64,000 nt of DNA from Hemicordylus capensis (taxonomy: Eukaryota > Chordata > Lepidosauria > Squamata > Cordylidae). The DNA lies in NCBI RefSeq assembly GCF_027244095.1, contig NC_069658.1, positions 262,888,687 through 262,952,686 on the forward strand, read 5' to 3'. The notes beneath the pieces were generated by a model. It did not search any database. It was given only the letters and a program-made list of their open reading frames with translations, and was not told where the DNA came from. Shown one piece after another: positions 53,601 to 61,954 of this stretch (position 1 is the first letter of the stretch; every line of letters begins with the position of its first letter). A program made the translations under genes and the position numbers.

Positions 53601-56600
53601 TCCTGGAAGCTGCTTGTGGGAGGAGTGGTTTTTGGGGCTTGCAGGCTTAAAAACCAGGAGACTCATCAAAGGCATAGCTGTTGGGCTACCTGTAGGCAGC
53701 CACCAAAGCCAGTTGCCAAAGGGGGCCGGCCTTTTGGGGCTGGACCTTCAAGGGTGGGACTGAGGGCTGGGAGGCTGGGTTGTGCCAGGCCTTTTGCAGA
53801 TATGTGTTTGGGCTCTCTTGAGTGGGATGGCCCTGGGGGTGCCCCTGGCAGTTCTGGGGCAGCTATTACTGTACTGGTGGGTAATAGAAGAATTGGTGCT
53901 GGCAGAGCAGCTGGCAGCTACAGGGGAAGGGAAATCAGTAATTTAGTAACTGTTTCCACTTCCAGCTGTTCTGTCAACTCTCAGGCCTCGGGGAGCAGCT
54001 CCAATGACCCACAAGGTCAGGCCTTGCTCCTCTGCAATGCCAGGTCAGTTCAGAATAAGACCAAAATTGTCCACGATTTGATTGTGGATGAGGGAGCTGA
54101 CCTGGCATGTATAACTGAGACCTGGTTCGGGGAGGCGAATGGTCCAGTGTAGGCTCAGCTTCTTCTACCAGGTTACTCTGTCATAGAGCAGGCTAGGGGA
54201 TGTGGGTGGGGGCTGTGTGGAGTGGCTGTGGTCCATAAGAATACCATTGCTTACCAGGGCCCTTGTGAGACAGTTGACTTATATTGAGTGCATATTTTTG
54301 TGGCTGGGATCTAGGGATAGACTGGGAATTCTGTTGGTGTACCGTCCACCCTGCTGCCCAACTGACTCCCTAACTGAGCTGACGGAGCTGGTCACAGAGT
54401 TGGTGTTGGAGTCTCCTAGACTTCTGGTGTTGGGGGACTTCAATATCCACTTTGGGGCTGGCTTGTCTGGTGTGGCTCAGGAGTTCATAGTGGCCATGAC
54501 AACTATGGGCCTATCCCATTTAGTTTCTGAACCAACTCATGTTGCTGACTACACACTCGATTTGGTCTTTTATTCAGATCAGGGAGCTGTTTCATGGGTG
54601 GGGGATCTGGTGGTTTCCCCATTGTCATGGATGGACCACTACCTGGTTAATATGATTGGTCTCACAGCCGCAATCCAAGACTTATGCAGTGGTGGTGCGT
54701 GCAGCGAAAAAGAGATTTTGGTCTGTGCACATTGCGACTGCAGGTTCGCGTCCAGCAGAGCTATCCCAGGTTGTGAGGAGTTTGGTTTCTGCTCCTTCTA
54801 CCTCAAATCATTCCTCCGGATCGTTCTGCTGTGATGCTTTTAATGGGTTCTTTGAGAACAAGATCTCCTGTACTTGGGCCAACTTGGACTCCAATATTTC
54901 TGCAAGGTCTATGGAGGAGGTGTCCAGCGATCCCTCTTGCAGTATTAGATTGAATCAGTTTCAATCTGTGACTCTTGAGGATGTGGATGAGCTGCTTGGG
55001 GCCAGCAGCCTACCACCTGTTCTCTGGATCCTTGCCCAACTTGGCTGCTTTTATCTAGCAGTCCAACCTTGCCAGGTTGGAGGCGATCCAATCAAAGTTT
55101 TTGAGAAGTGTGCTCCAACTATCCCGGGGTGTCTCCAATGCATTTCTACGATTGGAAGCATGCTGGATTCGGGTGAAGGCAAGTGTTTGGCTGGTAATAT
55201 TTGAATATTGGCTGAAGTTGATTATTCAGCCAGTAGGACTAGCACCCTTAGTGTTGAATGATACATATAGGTCTAGGTGGAAATACTACATGGAGAAGGG
55301 GTTGAACTACTATGGCTTCTCCAATGATGCTTTGGTTGTCTTGAGCTATGGGAGAGCAAGATCATGTCTGCGCCAACCCATTATGGATATGGAGAAACAG
55401 ACGGACAGAAGCCAGATAGAGGTTGACACCGGGGGCGTAGCTATAATTGGGCAAACGGGTTCAAAGAACCCAAGCCGTGCCCAATCAGCAGCCGCCATTC
55501 ACGGCCCTGACACGCCCCCCGCGTCTGACGTCAGATGTGGGGGCAGTAGTTTAGCTCCCAAGCGGGGGCCGCGCGGCCCCTTCGGGAGCTAAACAAAGGC
55601 TGGCGCTGCGTTCGCAGCACCAGCCAGGAGCGGCTCTTCCTTGTAGGGAAGAGTTGCTCCTGGCTGGCGCTGTGAACGCAGCATCAGCCTAACTAGCTCC
55701 TGAAGGGGCCATGCGGCCCCTTCAGGCGCTAAGACTGATGCTGCGTTCACAACACAGCCCAGGAGCGGCTCTTCCCTGCAGGGAAGAGCCGCTCCTGGGC
55801 TGCTCTGTGAATGCAGCACCAGCCTTTGTCTAACTGCCGAAGGGGCCGTGCTCCCCTTCAGCAGTTAAGCTGCTTCTCCCGAATGGAGCCTCAAGGCTCC
55901 ATTCGGGAGCCAGACCACGCCCCCCGCATCTGACATCAGACACGGGGGCGTGGCTATCCCCTGCGTCTGACGTGAGATGCAGGGGGCGGGGCTATCAGGG
56001 CGCCCGCCGCGGCCGCACACGGGCCGCCGGCGGGCTAGCTACGTCCCTGGTTGACTCTTATTCAGGTAATCAAACATCACGGTCTGGCCCAGCAAGATAC
56101 CTTAAAATATTAGTACCTAGTTTCCATAGTGCTCTGTTGCTGGCCCGGTGTAATGCCTTAGAAACAGCTGTCCAGGAAGGGAGATACTATAAGATCCCCT
56201 ATAAAGAGCATGTCTGCCCTTGTGGTTCTGGGGAAGTGGAGTCAACGGCCCATGCTATCTTGAATTGTCAGTTTTATCAAACTTTGCGGAAGAGATATAT
56301 AAGTCCTTTTTAAACAGCATACCCCAGTTGTTCTGAGCAGTTCTATCTGGAATTACTTTTGACAGACCATTGGGATGTAGTATCTTATAACGTGGCAAAG
56401 TATTGTTTTCTGGCTAATAAGACTAGGATAAGAAATGTTGAGAAGTGAGATATGGGGTTGGATTGAATTAAATTTTAGATTTTTATAATGCATGGAGCCC
56501 TCTGTTTTATGTAATGGATGAATTTGGTTGTTATTGTTCTGTTTTATGTTTTAACAGTTTATTACTTTATTTGACCAAGTTCGCTTTTATGTAAAGCTTG

Positions 56601-57533
56601 CTTTTATGTAAAGCTTTTGTACTTTGTGTTTTGCTGGTCAAATGACCGTAACAATAAAGATTTGATTTGATTTATCTAGCAGGGAGATTGTTGGAGGTGG
56701 CCTAGTTAATATAATAAATGCATCGCTGAGGGAGGGTAGGGTGCCCCCTTGTCTGAAGGAGGCAATGGTTAGACCACTCCTAAAGAAGCCTTCCCTGGAC
56801 CCCTTAGAGATGGATAGTTACAGGCCAATATCCACTCTCCCTTGGTTGGACAAGGTGATTGAGAGGGTGGTGGCCAACCAGCTCCAGACAGTCTTGGAGG
56901 AAACTGATAATCTAGACCCATTTCAAACTGGCTTTATTGCTGGCTATGGGGTTGAGACAGCCTTGGTCACCATCAGCCAATTACAAAAAGCAGCTTTACT
57001 GGGAACAGCCTATATTCTGCGACGATATCTATAACAATTGACAATAACATTCTGGCATCCCAGGTCCTTTGGAAGGACTCGATGTCTGGATAAAACAAAC
57101 CAGTCAATAACACCTGTCTGACTGTGTAAACAAGAAATAATAATAATAAATGGTTGCCCCAGTTCTCCAGGGTTTTTAAGCTGTTGAATTGTTTAATTGG
57201 TTTTATTCTGTTTTTATAGTTTTGATTTTAACTGTTAACTGGTTTTAATTGTTTTTACCTTGTTGTAAACTGCCCTGAGCCACTTTGGAAGGGCAGAATA
57301 TAAATCGAAAAATTAATAATAATAAATAACTAAAAGCAGCTGTTGCTGGTAGATGATCGAGGGAAACAGGGCTATGGTAGCACTCATTCCCTAACCTCAT
57401 TTAAGAGGTGGGCTCCGTAGGTGACTTTGCCAAGGAGGCTCAGCTGCTTTATCCTGGTCTTGGCTGTGTGTGAGAACAGCCTCATTATGTTAAAAATGCA
57501 GTCTGGCCCTGCATCTTCATTCTTTTTACGTTT

Positions 57534-57564
<31 letters not shown>

Positions 57565-60500
57565 GATTTATATACCGCCCTTCCAAAATGGCTCAGGGCG
57601 GTTTACAATAAAAACAATAAAAACTAAAACAAATTAAAAACAATATAGCAATTAACAATATAAAAACATTTTAAAATAGGATTTAACAGTTTACAGTAAT
57701 TAAAAGCCCCAAAATCGGGTTAAAATTTAAAAACCCTGGAAAGCCAGGCCAAACAAATACGTTATAAGGGCTCTTCTGAAGGCTAACAGAGAATTCAAAT
57801 TACAGATTTCCGCAGGGAGCGCATTCCACAGCCCCGGAGCAGCCATAGAGAAGGCCCGCCTCCGAGTCGCCACCAGATGAGCTGGTGGTAACTGGAGATG
57901 GACCTCCTCAGATGACCTTAAAATGCGGTGGGGAACACGCAGAAGAAGGCGCTCTCTAAGGTAACTCGGGCCTAAGCCATTCAGGGCTTTAAAGGTAATC
58001 ACCAGCACTTTGTATTTTGCCCGGAAACATATCGGCAGCCAGTGCAATTGTTTCAAAATAGGTGTAATATGGTCTCTCCGGGTTACCCCAGAGACCAATC
58101 TGGCTGCCGCATTCTGAACTAATTGAAGTTTCCGAACTACGTACAAAGGCAGCCCCACGTAGAGCGCATTGCAATAGTCAAGCTGGGAGGTTACCAGCTG
58201 GTGCACCACTGTTTTGAGGTCATCCTCCTCAAGGAATGGACGCAACTGTCGAATCAGCCGAAGCTGATAGAAAGCACTCCTGGCCATGGCCTCCACCTGA
58301 GAAACCAGGGTGAGGCCTGGGTCCAGGAGTACTCCCAAGCTGCGCACCTGCTCCTTCTGGGGGAGTGTGACCCCATCCAGCACAGGGAGATCTAACTCAC
58401 TCCTCAGATTCTGAGCCCCCACAATGAGCACCTCCGTCTTGCTTGGATTCAGCTTCAATTTGTTCTCCCTCATCCAGCCCATTACTGCCTGTAGGCAGGC
58501 ATTTAAAGAGTGAGTGCCATTTCCTGAAGATGAAAAGGAGAAATAGATTTGGGTGTCATCAGCATACTGATAACACCCAGCACCAAATCTCCTGATGACC
58601 TCACCCAGCGGTTTCATGTAGATATTGAAAAGCATTGGTGACAGAATGGAGCCCTGAGGGACTCCATATAACAGCTCCTGCTTTGAGGAGCGACTGTCAC
58701 CAAGCTCCACCATCTGGGATCTACCTGAGAGATAGGAACGGAACCACTGCAAAGCAGTGCCCCCTATTCCCAGCCCCTCCAGGCGACCCAGAAGGATATC
58801 GAACGCCGCCGAGAGATCCAAGAGGACCAACAGGGTCACACTCCCTCTGTCGATTCCCCGGTAAAGGTCATCCATCAGGCCGACCAAGGCTGTCTCAACC
58901 CCATAGCCAGCTCTAAAGCCAGTTTGAAATGGGTCTAGATAATCAGTTTCCTCCAAAACCGCCTGGAGCTGGTTAGCCACCACCCTCTCGATTACCTTGC
59001 CCAGCCAGTGGAGATTGGAGATTGGCCTATAACTATCCATCGCTGAGGGATCCAGGGTAGGCTTCTTAAGAAGAGGTCTAACTATTGCCTCCTTCAGACA
59101 AGGAGGCACCCTACCCTCCCCCAGCGATGCATTTATGATAATAACTAGGCCATCTCCAACAATCTCTCCACTAGATTGAAGCAGCCAGGTCGGGCAAGGA
59201 TCCAGAGAACAAGTGGTAGGCCGTACCGCTCCAAGCAGCTTGTCCACGTCATCAGGAGTCACAGATTGAAACTGATCCAACCTAACACTGCAAGAGGGAT
59301 TGCTGGATACCTCCCTCACAGACCCTGCAGAAATAGTGGAGTCCAAGTCGGCCCGAATACAGGAGATTTTATTCGCAAAGAACCCACTAAAGGCGTCACA
59401 GCAGAGTGTCTCTGGGAGCTGATTTGAGGCAGAAGGAGCAGAAATTATACTCCTCACCAGTTTAAAGTTCAACTGCAGTGTTTGTGTGTGTTTCTCTCTC
59501 TCTCTCTCTGTGCGCGCAGTCAGGATCAGGATGACAAAGAGGAATAATTTAACCCTTTCTCACCATGCAGCAACCCCAGCAAAAATTCCACCCCCAGCTG
59601 CTATGACCATACCAGTGGCAGCTTCATTTCCGAGATTAACATTTACTTGGGGCAGGGGGACATGTTCATTGGGACTGCAGCAGAAGCTGGGGTGGGGGAC
59701 CCACAGATGCAGGGCAAAATAATCTGTTTAATGCAACATGTAGTTTGGCCCTCTTTTCTCACAACCAAACTCAGAAGCTGGAACATTTAACCAGTGAGAC
59801 CCTATATAGGGCCAAGAGCACCAGTTTTACTTTGTGCTGGAAATAGAGCTGGTGTGGGCACTAAGAATGTCTGTTTCAGAATCAGGTTGAGCTGCTGTGC
59901 ACAGGAGTGGAACTACAATAGGGCAAATGGGTCTGAGTGACATGTGCCATCCTGCCTCCAGAGCCCCCTCGCTCTGTCTCAGGGGCTTCCTCACTCACCT
60001 CCCCTCTCCTGCTGGCCAGCCACTCCTGCTGCTTCCTACCACCATGTTCCTTCCTGTGGCGAAGCACCACGTTGCCCATCCCCAGTAGTGCTCCTGCAGT
60101 CCACTGCTGCTTCCCAGCTGCTCAGGGGTCTGATGGTCCCAAGTCAGCTGGGAACAATGGCATGCACACTCTTCATTCCCAGCTGTCTCGGGATCAGAGC
60201 TGGCTGGAGCATGGGCGGCAGGAGTGGGGAGGCCACCTCTGCTTTGCCTCCGCCATTGTCACTGCCGTGGGAGTCCACTGCTGGAGTAGGGAACCCGCCA
60301 CCGCCACAGGAGGGCTGCCTGTGAGAACACAGGCCTTCCATGTGCTCCCTATACCACTGGTTGTGCAGTCCCACAGTATCGGACTTTCACCATGGTATAA
60401 CTCTGTGTCAAAGCATGAGCTTGATCAGGAACAATAGTGATATCCCTTTATTTTAGGTTGCAAGGCTGGGAAAGATCTCAGCTTGTCAGGGCCAGGCTAG

Positions 60501-61096
60501 GGGCAGCCAACCAAATACAGACCAGAAGTGGCAAGTTTCGAAACCCAGGGTCCCTGCTGATCGCTGGAGTTGGGGCCTGAAATGCAGGGTGCACTGCAAA
60601 TCATACTGCTCTATTGACCATGCAAGCTCAGACCACCAGGCCTCAGGCCTGGCCAGTCCAGAAGATTCATACTGTCTGCCAACCACAGGGGTTCTTGAAT
60701 ACCCCCATTCCCTTCTTTATTATTATTTTGTTTTTAAAAAATATTTTTGAATTTAAGTTACTTCTTATATTTACATGACAATTCATTTATTATTCAATTT
60801 TTATACCACCTTTCATAATGTATCTCAAGGTGGTTTACAAAAGATAAAATACAACAAAATTCCATAAAAGGAATTACAATCAAATGTATTCAACACCCCT
60901 GCTAACTTGGCAAAGAGACACCTTTTAACATGGTGATTCTCTTTATTTAGCAGGGGGAGAGTAACTGGCCCTGTCCACCCCCAGCAGAGCATTCCTCCAG
61001 TGACTGTTGCTGGTGTCTATTTTATGTTTCTTTTAGATTTTGAGCCCTTTGGGAGCAGGGATCCATCTTATTTATTTATTATAGAAATCAAATAGA

Positions 61097-61127
<31 letters not shown>

Positions 61128-61841
61128 ATAGAAAGAGTGAGGGAAGAAACCCAGTTCCAAAGGGCAGAGTAAAATAAAGAGAAATAAAGTATGCAAAATA
61201 ACATTCTGTGGTGAGGATTAGAATGTAACATCTGAGGAAACAATAAACAACTTGAGAAACTATGCAAGGAGTACAGCAAACTGCTCCAGATCACAAAGTA
61301 TAGATTTGTTAGACTACATTAAAAGGATTTAGTCTTACTGGTTTGCAATAAAATGCTTTAGAGGGGTACGTAAAATATAAAAAAGTAACAAAGTTTCCAG
61401 AAATAAGTGCTTAGGAAGGGTCAGCTATGTCAGTGAACTGAGAAAAATTGTATCCATACCAAGTATATCATGCAGTTGTTCATACCAATTTCATAATCAA
61501 AGATATGTTCCCACATCTCTGTTACCTGAAATTTAGGATTCTGAGAATACCTGGTCTTCGGAAGCTTACGTTGATTAAGACCCAGTCATGGGCCATGAGA
61601 TTCCTGCTTCAAGCCCAAAAGTGTATATACTTGTTATCCTATATGCATCCTCTGCTCCACCCTGAGAGCTGTTCAGTTCCTGCAGTGATGCTCTTACCTC
61701 AAAGGAATGCTTCAGAAGGTACCCGAGCCCTCGGATACTGAAGACTTGCATGAGTGGGCAGGCCTGCACCATCCATTCGTGGAGGACATCCAGGATGTCT
61801 TGCTTCACAAACATCATGCCTATTTGCATGTGAACAAGAAG
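41463..61841 (-). CDS. maestro HEAT-like repeat (MROH-type) protein, C-terminal 307 residues in 7 exons
   Basis: Minus-strand exons in transcript order are 61841-61698 (144 nt), 53197-53021 (177), 50359-50210 (150), 47264-47139 (126), 43972-43870 (103), 43421-43359 (63) and 41623-41463 (161). They total 924 nt, 307 codons plus TGA, with matching phases and no internal stop. The product is a run of amphipathic HEAT-like helices. Features such as FNDEDNELRGSAIGLFG across an exon junction, a C-terminal YGNICKYF element and ALQELQADHEPTVAKIAFEA are typical of MROH proteins, whose role is poorly known. No enzyme motif is seen. The 5' part is beyond the right edge, so the member cannot be named. 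TTTATT motifs at 41303-41317 (AATAAA on the minus strand) are the likely poly(A) signal. Confidence 0.85.
41730..43350. other. MROH-type intron, nothing recognised
   Basis: The intron between the last two MROH exons shows no clear repeat or exon. A G-rich and T-rich mix dominates. Confidence 0.35.
43359..43421 (-). CDS. MROH-type exon, 63 nt
   Basis: The ATCTAG acceptor and TAG/GTGAGT donor bound 63 nt in phase 1 to 1 encoding CSAQYMKSDLSTKEIEDIYI. It was found as the piece needed between the flanking exons: joined, it runs smoothly into ALQELQADHEP. Confidence 0.78.
43870..43972 (-). CDS. MROH-type exon, 103 nt
   Basis: The TTTTCTAG acceptor and GTAATC donor bound 34 codons plus one base: MRKNKQKLPEMVAQMLEYL, then HREAAAILIG. 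The initial Met is internal to the protein, since the upstream exon joins in phase 0. Confidence 0.84.
44318..44592 (+). repeat. old LINE-type 3' repeat, best plus-strand copy
   Basis: ATTTATGTACTGCTTTTCAA, AAAGCAGTTTACATAGAGAA, GAAGGGCTCACAATC, CAGCCACTGGAGGGATGCTG and GTCTTTGCTCAGTTAGCAGG occur in order with an internal (AAAT)n run. Confidence 0.7.
44836..45133 (+). mobile_element. 5S-derived SINE, complete
   Basis: It begins AGAGCTGGTTTTGTGGTAGC, contains GCTAAGCAGAGTCCACCCTG and GAATGGGAGACT, and ends CTGACTCAGTATATGGTAGC and TTCCTATGTTCCT. It is the best preserved of the four copies. Confidence 0.88.
45140..46075. other. MROH-type intron, old LINE tails
   Basis: Short LINE-like 3' ends occur at about 45140-45210 and 45490-45570. 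The rest is unassigned. Confidence 0.35.
46078..46395 (-). mobile_element. L2 LINE fragment
   Basis: On the minus strand it matches the C-terminal coding part of the L2 at 57.7-59.5 kb, for example TTCAGGGCTTTAAAGGTAAT and CAGCCAGTGAAGCTG on the plus strand. It is old and without the 3' terminus. Confidence 0.7.
46396..47135. other. MROH-type intron, nothing recognised
   Basis: I find no element with visible ends or exon in this stretch. Confidence 0.3.
47139..47264 (-). CDS. MROH-type exon, 126 nt
   Basis: The acceptor ATCCAG after a pyrimidine tract and the donor TTT/GTGAGT bound 42 codons in phase 0: FSKDAFATCISYMNWGDVP, then a stretch ending FYTYGNICKYF. Placed after DPWTRE it continues the HEAT helix pattern. 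Confidence 0.85.
47395..47550 (+). pseudogene. possible LINE-protein fragment
   Basis: The plus strand reads RQMEKLVEEYWALAKRCLA and continues to VATERQTQW. It resembles a retroelement C-terminus more than a host exon. It is short, so this is tentative. Confidence 0.25.
47842..47924. mobile_element. short palindromic MITE (GGTTCCCAAA family), left arm deleted
   Basis: It begins CAGGGGTTCTCAAAG, and the right arm AGTCCAACAACATCTGGGG with a degraded terminus remains. Confidence 0.6.
47930..48300 (+). repeat. sauropsid interspersed repeat, long copy
   Basis: This is the fullest copy here of the CCTGATGGATCAGGCCCAAG family. It continues to CATCCAGGCTGGTGGCTGCC, CAGAGAATTCCATAGGTTAG and TGTGTGAAGAAGTTATCCC. 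It resembles a LINE or SINE-like repeat shared by reptiles; its class is not certain. Confidence 0.75.
48340..48376. repeat. (GT)n/(GC)n/(CA)n microsatellite
   Basis: TG repeats pass through GCGCGC into CACACA, making a self-complementary purine-pyrimidine alternating tract that could adopt Z-DNA. Confidence 0.8.
48395..48560 (-). mobile_element. tRNA-headed SINE
   Basis: On the minus strand it reads GCCATGGCTCACAAGCAGGG, then TTCAATCCCCGTTG as box B, then the body AAGACCTCTGTC and CTGGAGAGCTTCTGCC. The 48565 MITE begins in its 5' flank. Confidence 0.7.
48565..48700. mobile_element. palindromic hAT-type MITE, 136 bp, perfect TSD
   Basis: CAGGGATTCTCAACGTTGGG and its inverse at the right bound two arms that match almost completely. 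CTCTAGAT lies on both sides (48557-48564, 48701-48708). It is the youngest-looking copy of this family here. Confidence 0.92.
48710..49295. other. MROH-type intron, unassigned
   Basis: Two near-repeats of CCAAA(T/C)CACA(G/A)TATA with CAGTACAAATA / CAGTGCAAATA occur at about 48769 and 48899. They may be a small tandem duplication of about 130 bp. Nothing else is recognised. Confidence 0.35.
49297..49962. mobile_element. hAT-type foldback MITE, 666 bp
   Basis: The ends TAGGGGTGTGCAGACAC and GTGCACACCCCTA are inverted. The arms include CCAAGGTGGCAGCAGGG / CCTGCCACCTTGG and AAAATGGCC / GGCCATTTT. No 8-bp flanking duplication is visible (TGCTGTAC versus CTATGCAG). Overlapping open frames on both strands are palindrome artefacts. 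Confidence 0.8.
50210..50359 (-). CDS. MROH-type exon, 150 nt
   Basis: A long CT tract ending TTCCTCAG precedes 50 codons: EDNELRGSAIGLFGMLLKG, then VPLLIQLMDPWTRE. The inferred donor is GAA/GTGAAT, the weakest in this gene. Reading past it meets a stop two codons on, which supports splicing there. Confidence 0.82.
50512..50562. repeat. (AGATT)n and (GAGAT)n short tandem repeats
   Basis: About six AGATT units run into four GATGA units. Confidence 0.9.
50738..51205 (+). mobile_element. L2 LINE, 3' end fragment
   Basis: The C-terminal L2 coding part (HLQLPPIRLVATQRQLFSVA, then LWNALLAEI and YLFGLAFQGFK) is followed by the T-rich 3' UTR. It ends TAAACCGCCCTGAGCCATTT, GGGCGGTATATAAAT and an (AATG)n tail. 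It is 5'-truncated and frame-open over its last about 80 codons. Confidence 0.88.
51206..52734. other. MROH-type intron, unassigned
   Basis: Around 51560-52010 a decayed inverted pair about CCACAGATAACAAGG / CCACAGATAAGTG with GGTTTCCATTGCC suggests an old MITE. The remainder is unassigned. Confidence 0.35.
52735..52988 (+). repeat. old LINE-type 3' repeat
   Basis: ATTTATATACAGCTTTTCAA, AAAGGGCTCACAATC and GTGCCTCTTTGCCCAGTTAG appear in order, as at 44318. Confidence 0.7.
53021..53197 (-). CDS. MROH-type exon, 177 nt
   Basis: The TTCCTTCAG acceptor and GAT/GTAAGT donor bound 59 codons in phase 0, starting DEALERFVNPLLTCSLD and ending HLLQYFND. The junction with the next exon gives FND/EDNELR, a good MROH-type HEAT boundary. 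Confidence 0.88.
55062..56670 (+). mobile_element. second LINE fragment inserted in the L2, 12-bp TSD
   Basis: TTTATCTAGCAG is duplicated at 55050-55061 and 56671-56682. The insert encodes the C-terminal part of a non-LTR retrotransposon protein (IQSKFLRSVLQLSRGVSNAF, then VWLVIFEYWLKL, and after the MITE CPCGSGEVESTAHAILNC, a C-x-C-x9-H-x4-C zinc-binding pattern). It ends AATAAAG followed by a short TTTGA repeat tail. Clade is uncertain (not L2 or CR1). Confidence 0.8.
55430..56049. mobile_element. GC-rich hAT-type MITE with internal hairpins, 620 bp
   Basis: The ends CGGGGGCGTAGCTA and TAGCTACGTCCCTG are inverted copies. Flanks GTTGACAC (55422-55429) and GTTGACTC (56050-56057) match 7 of 8. 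The interior has repeated GAGCGGCTCTTCC / GGAAGAGCCGCTC arms and GGCCCCTTC / GAAGGGGCC pairs that form several strong hairpins. It is CpG-dense. Confidence 0.85.
57028..57150 (+). mobile_element. LINE 3' fragment of another type
   Basis: ISQLQKAALLGTAYILRRYL followed by a short 3' UTR and an (ATA)n tail replaces the L2 RT core. It resembles the C-terminus of a different reptile LINE, which I cannot name. Confidence 0.45.
57536..59475 (-). mobile_element. L2 LINE, 5'-truncated but with a 581-codon open reverse-transcriptase frame
   Basis: The minus-strand frame 59472-57727 starts in the linker after the endonuclease. It contains PPCLKEAIVRPLLKKPTLD, a TGFRAGYGVETAL-like block, LLVLLDLSAAFD (RT motif A), GVPQGSILSPMLFNIYM, QYADDTQIYF (catalytic YADD), LNPSKTEVLIVG, and the C-terminal LWNALPAEI to FGLAFQGF. 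Immediately after AAFD the usual few residues (normally near VDH) are missing, an in-frame gap that probably impairs catalysis. The endonuclease is absent. The 3' UTR ends with the GGGCGGTATATAAATC region and (AAAT)n tail. It is in the sense orientation of the MROH intron. Confidence 0.92.
59480..59520. repeat. (GT)n/(CT)n microsatellite
   Basis: Short GT and TC runs abut the truncated 5' end of the L2 copy. Confidence 0.8.
59900..60410. mobile_element. possible hAT-type element, left end related to the 55430 MITE
   Basis: CAGGAGTGGAACTACAATAG followed by GGCAAATGGG resembles the left end of the 55430 element (GGGGGCGTAGCTATAATTGG, then GCAAACGGG). A right end is only suggested near 60395-60408. 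The GC-rich interior gives long meaningless open frames. Confidence 0.4.
60780..61130 (-). repeat. old LINE-type 3' repeats, inverted, with (AAAT)n tract
   Basis: On the minus strand it reads as the 44318 repeat: CTGCTAACTTGGCAAAGAGA and GTGACTGTTGCTGGTGTCTA on the plus strand are its inverted landmarks. An (AAAT)n microsatellite runs at 61090-61130. A second, different LINE tail lies at 60785-60890. Confidence 0.65.
61698..61841 (-). CDS. MROH-type exon (first in window), 144 nt
   Basis: The TTTTTCTCAG acceptor and GAG/GTAAGA donor bound 48 codons in phase 0, from LLVHMQIGMMFVKQDILDV to GYLLKHSFE. It is helical and HEAT-like. The next recognised exon is 8.5 kb away with a direct in-frame join, but a small missing exon between them cannot be excluded. 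Confidence 0.82.
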
Positions 61842-61954
61842 CTGAGAAAAAAAGCTCTTGTTGGTAAGCAAGGTCACAGGGGGAACAGCAGCCATCCCAG
61901 AAGTATCATAAGAAGAAAGTATCATAGATAGGTATCATAGAAATAATGTTAGAT

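Larger units (their letters stand above)
53409..57330 (+). mobile_element. L2 LINE with 5' UTR and endonuclease, nested by later insertions
   Basis: The GC-rich 5' part leads into an L2 endonuclease (short landmarks LLLCNARSVQNK, ADLACITETWF, LLVYRPPC, LLVLGDFNIHFG) in broken frames. It is interrupted at 55062-56670, then resumes as reverse transcriptase (PPCLKEAMVRPLLKKPSLD, then a TGFIAGYGVETAL-like motif). The RT core is missing. After about 200 bp of unrelated LINE-like sequence (57030-57150) the L2 3' UTR appears (57150-57330). It lies antisense to the MROH-type gene. Confidence 0.85.

Noticed and set aside
53433-54152. 239-codon frame as a host gene
   Set aside because: Its second half reads LLLCNARSVQNK and ITETWF, the L2 endonuclease N-terminus; the first half is L2 5' sequence.
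59937-60437. 166-codon plus-strand frame
   Set aside because: It is GC-rich sequence inside a suspected hAT-type element, with three overlapping frames open and no motif.
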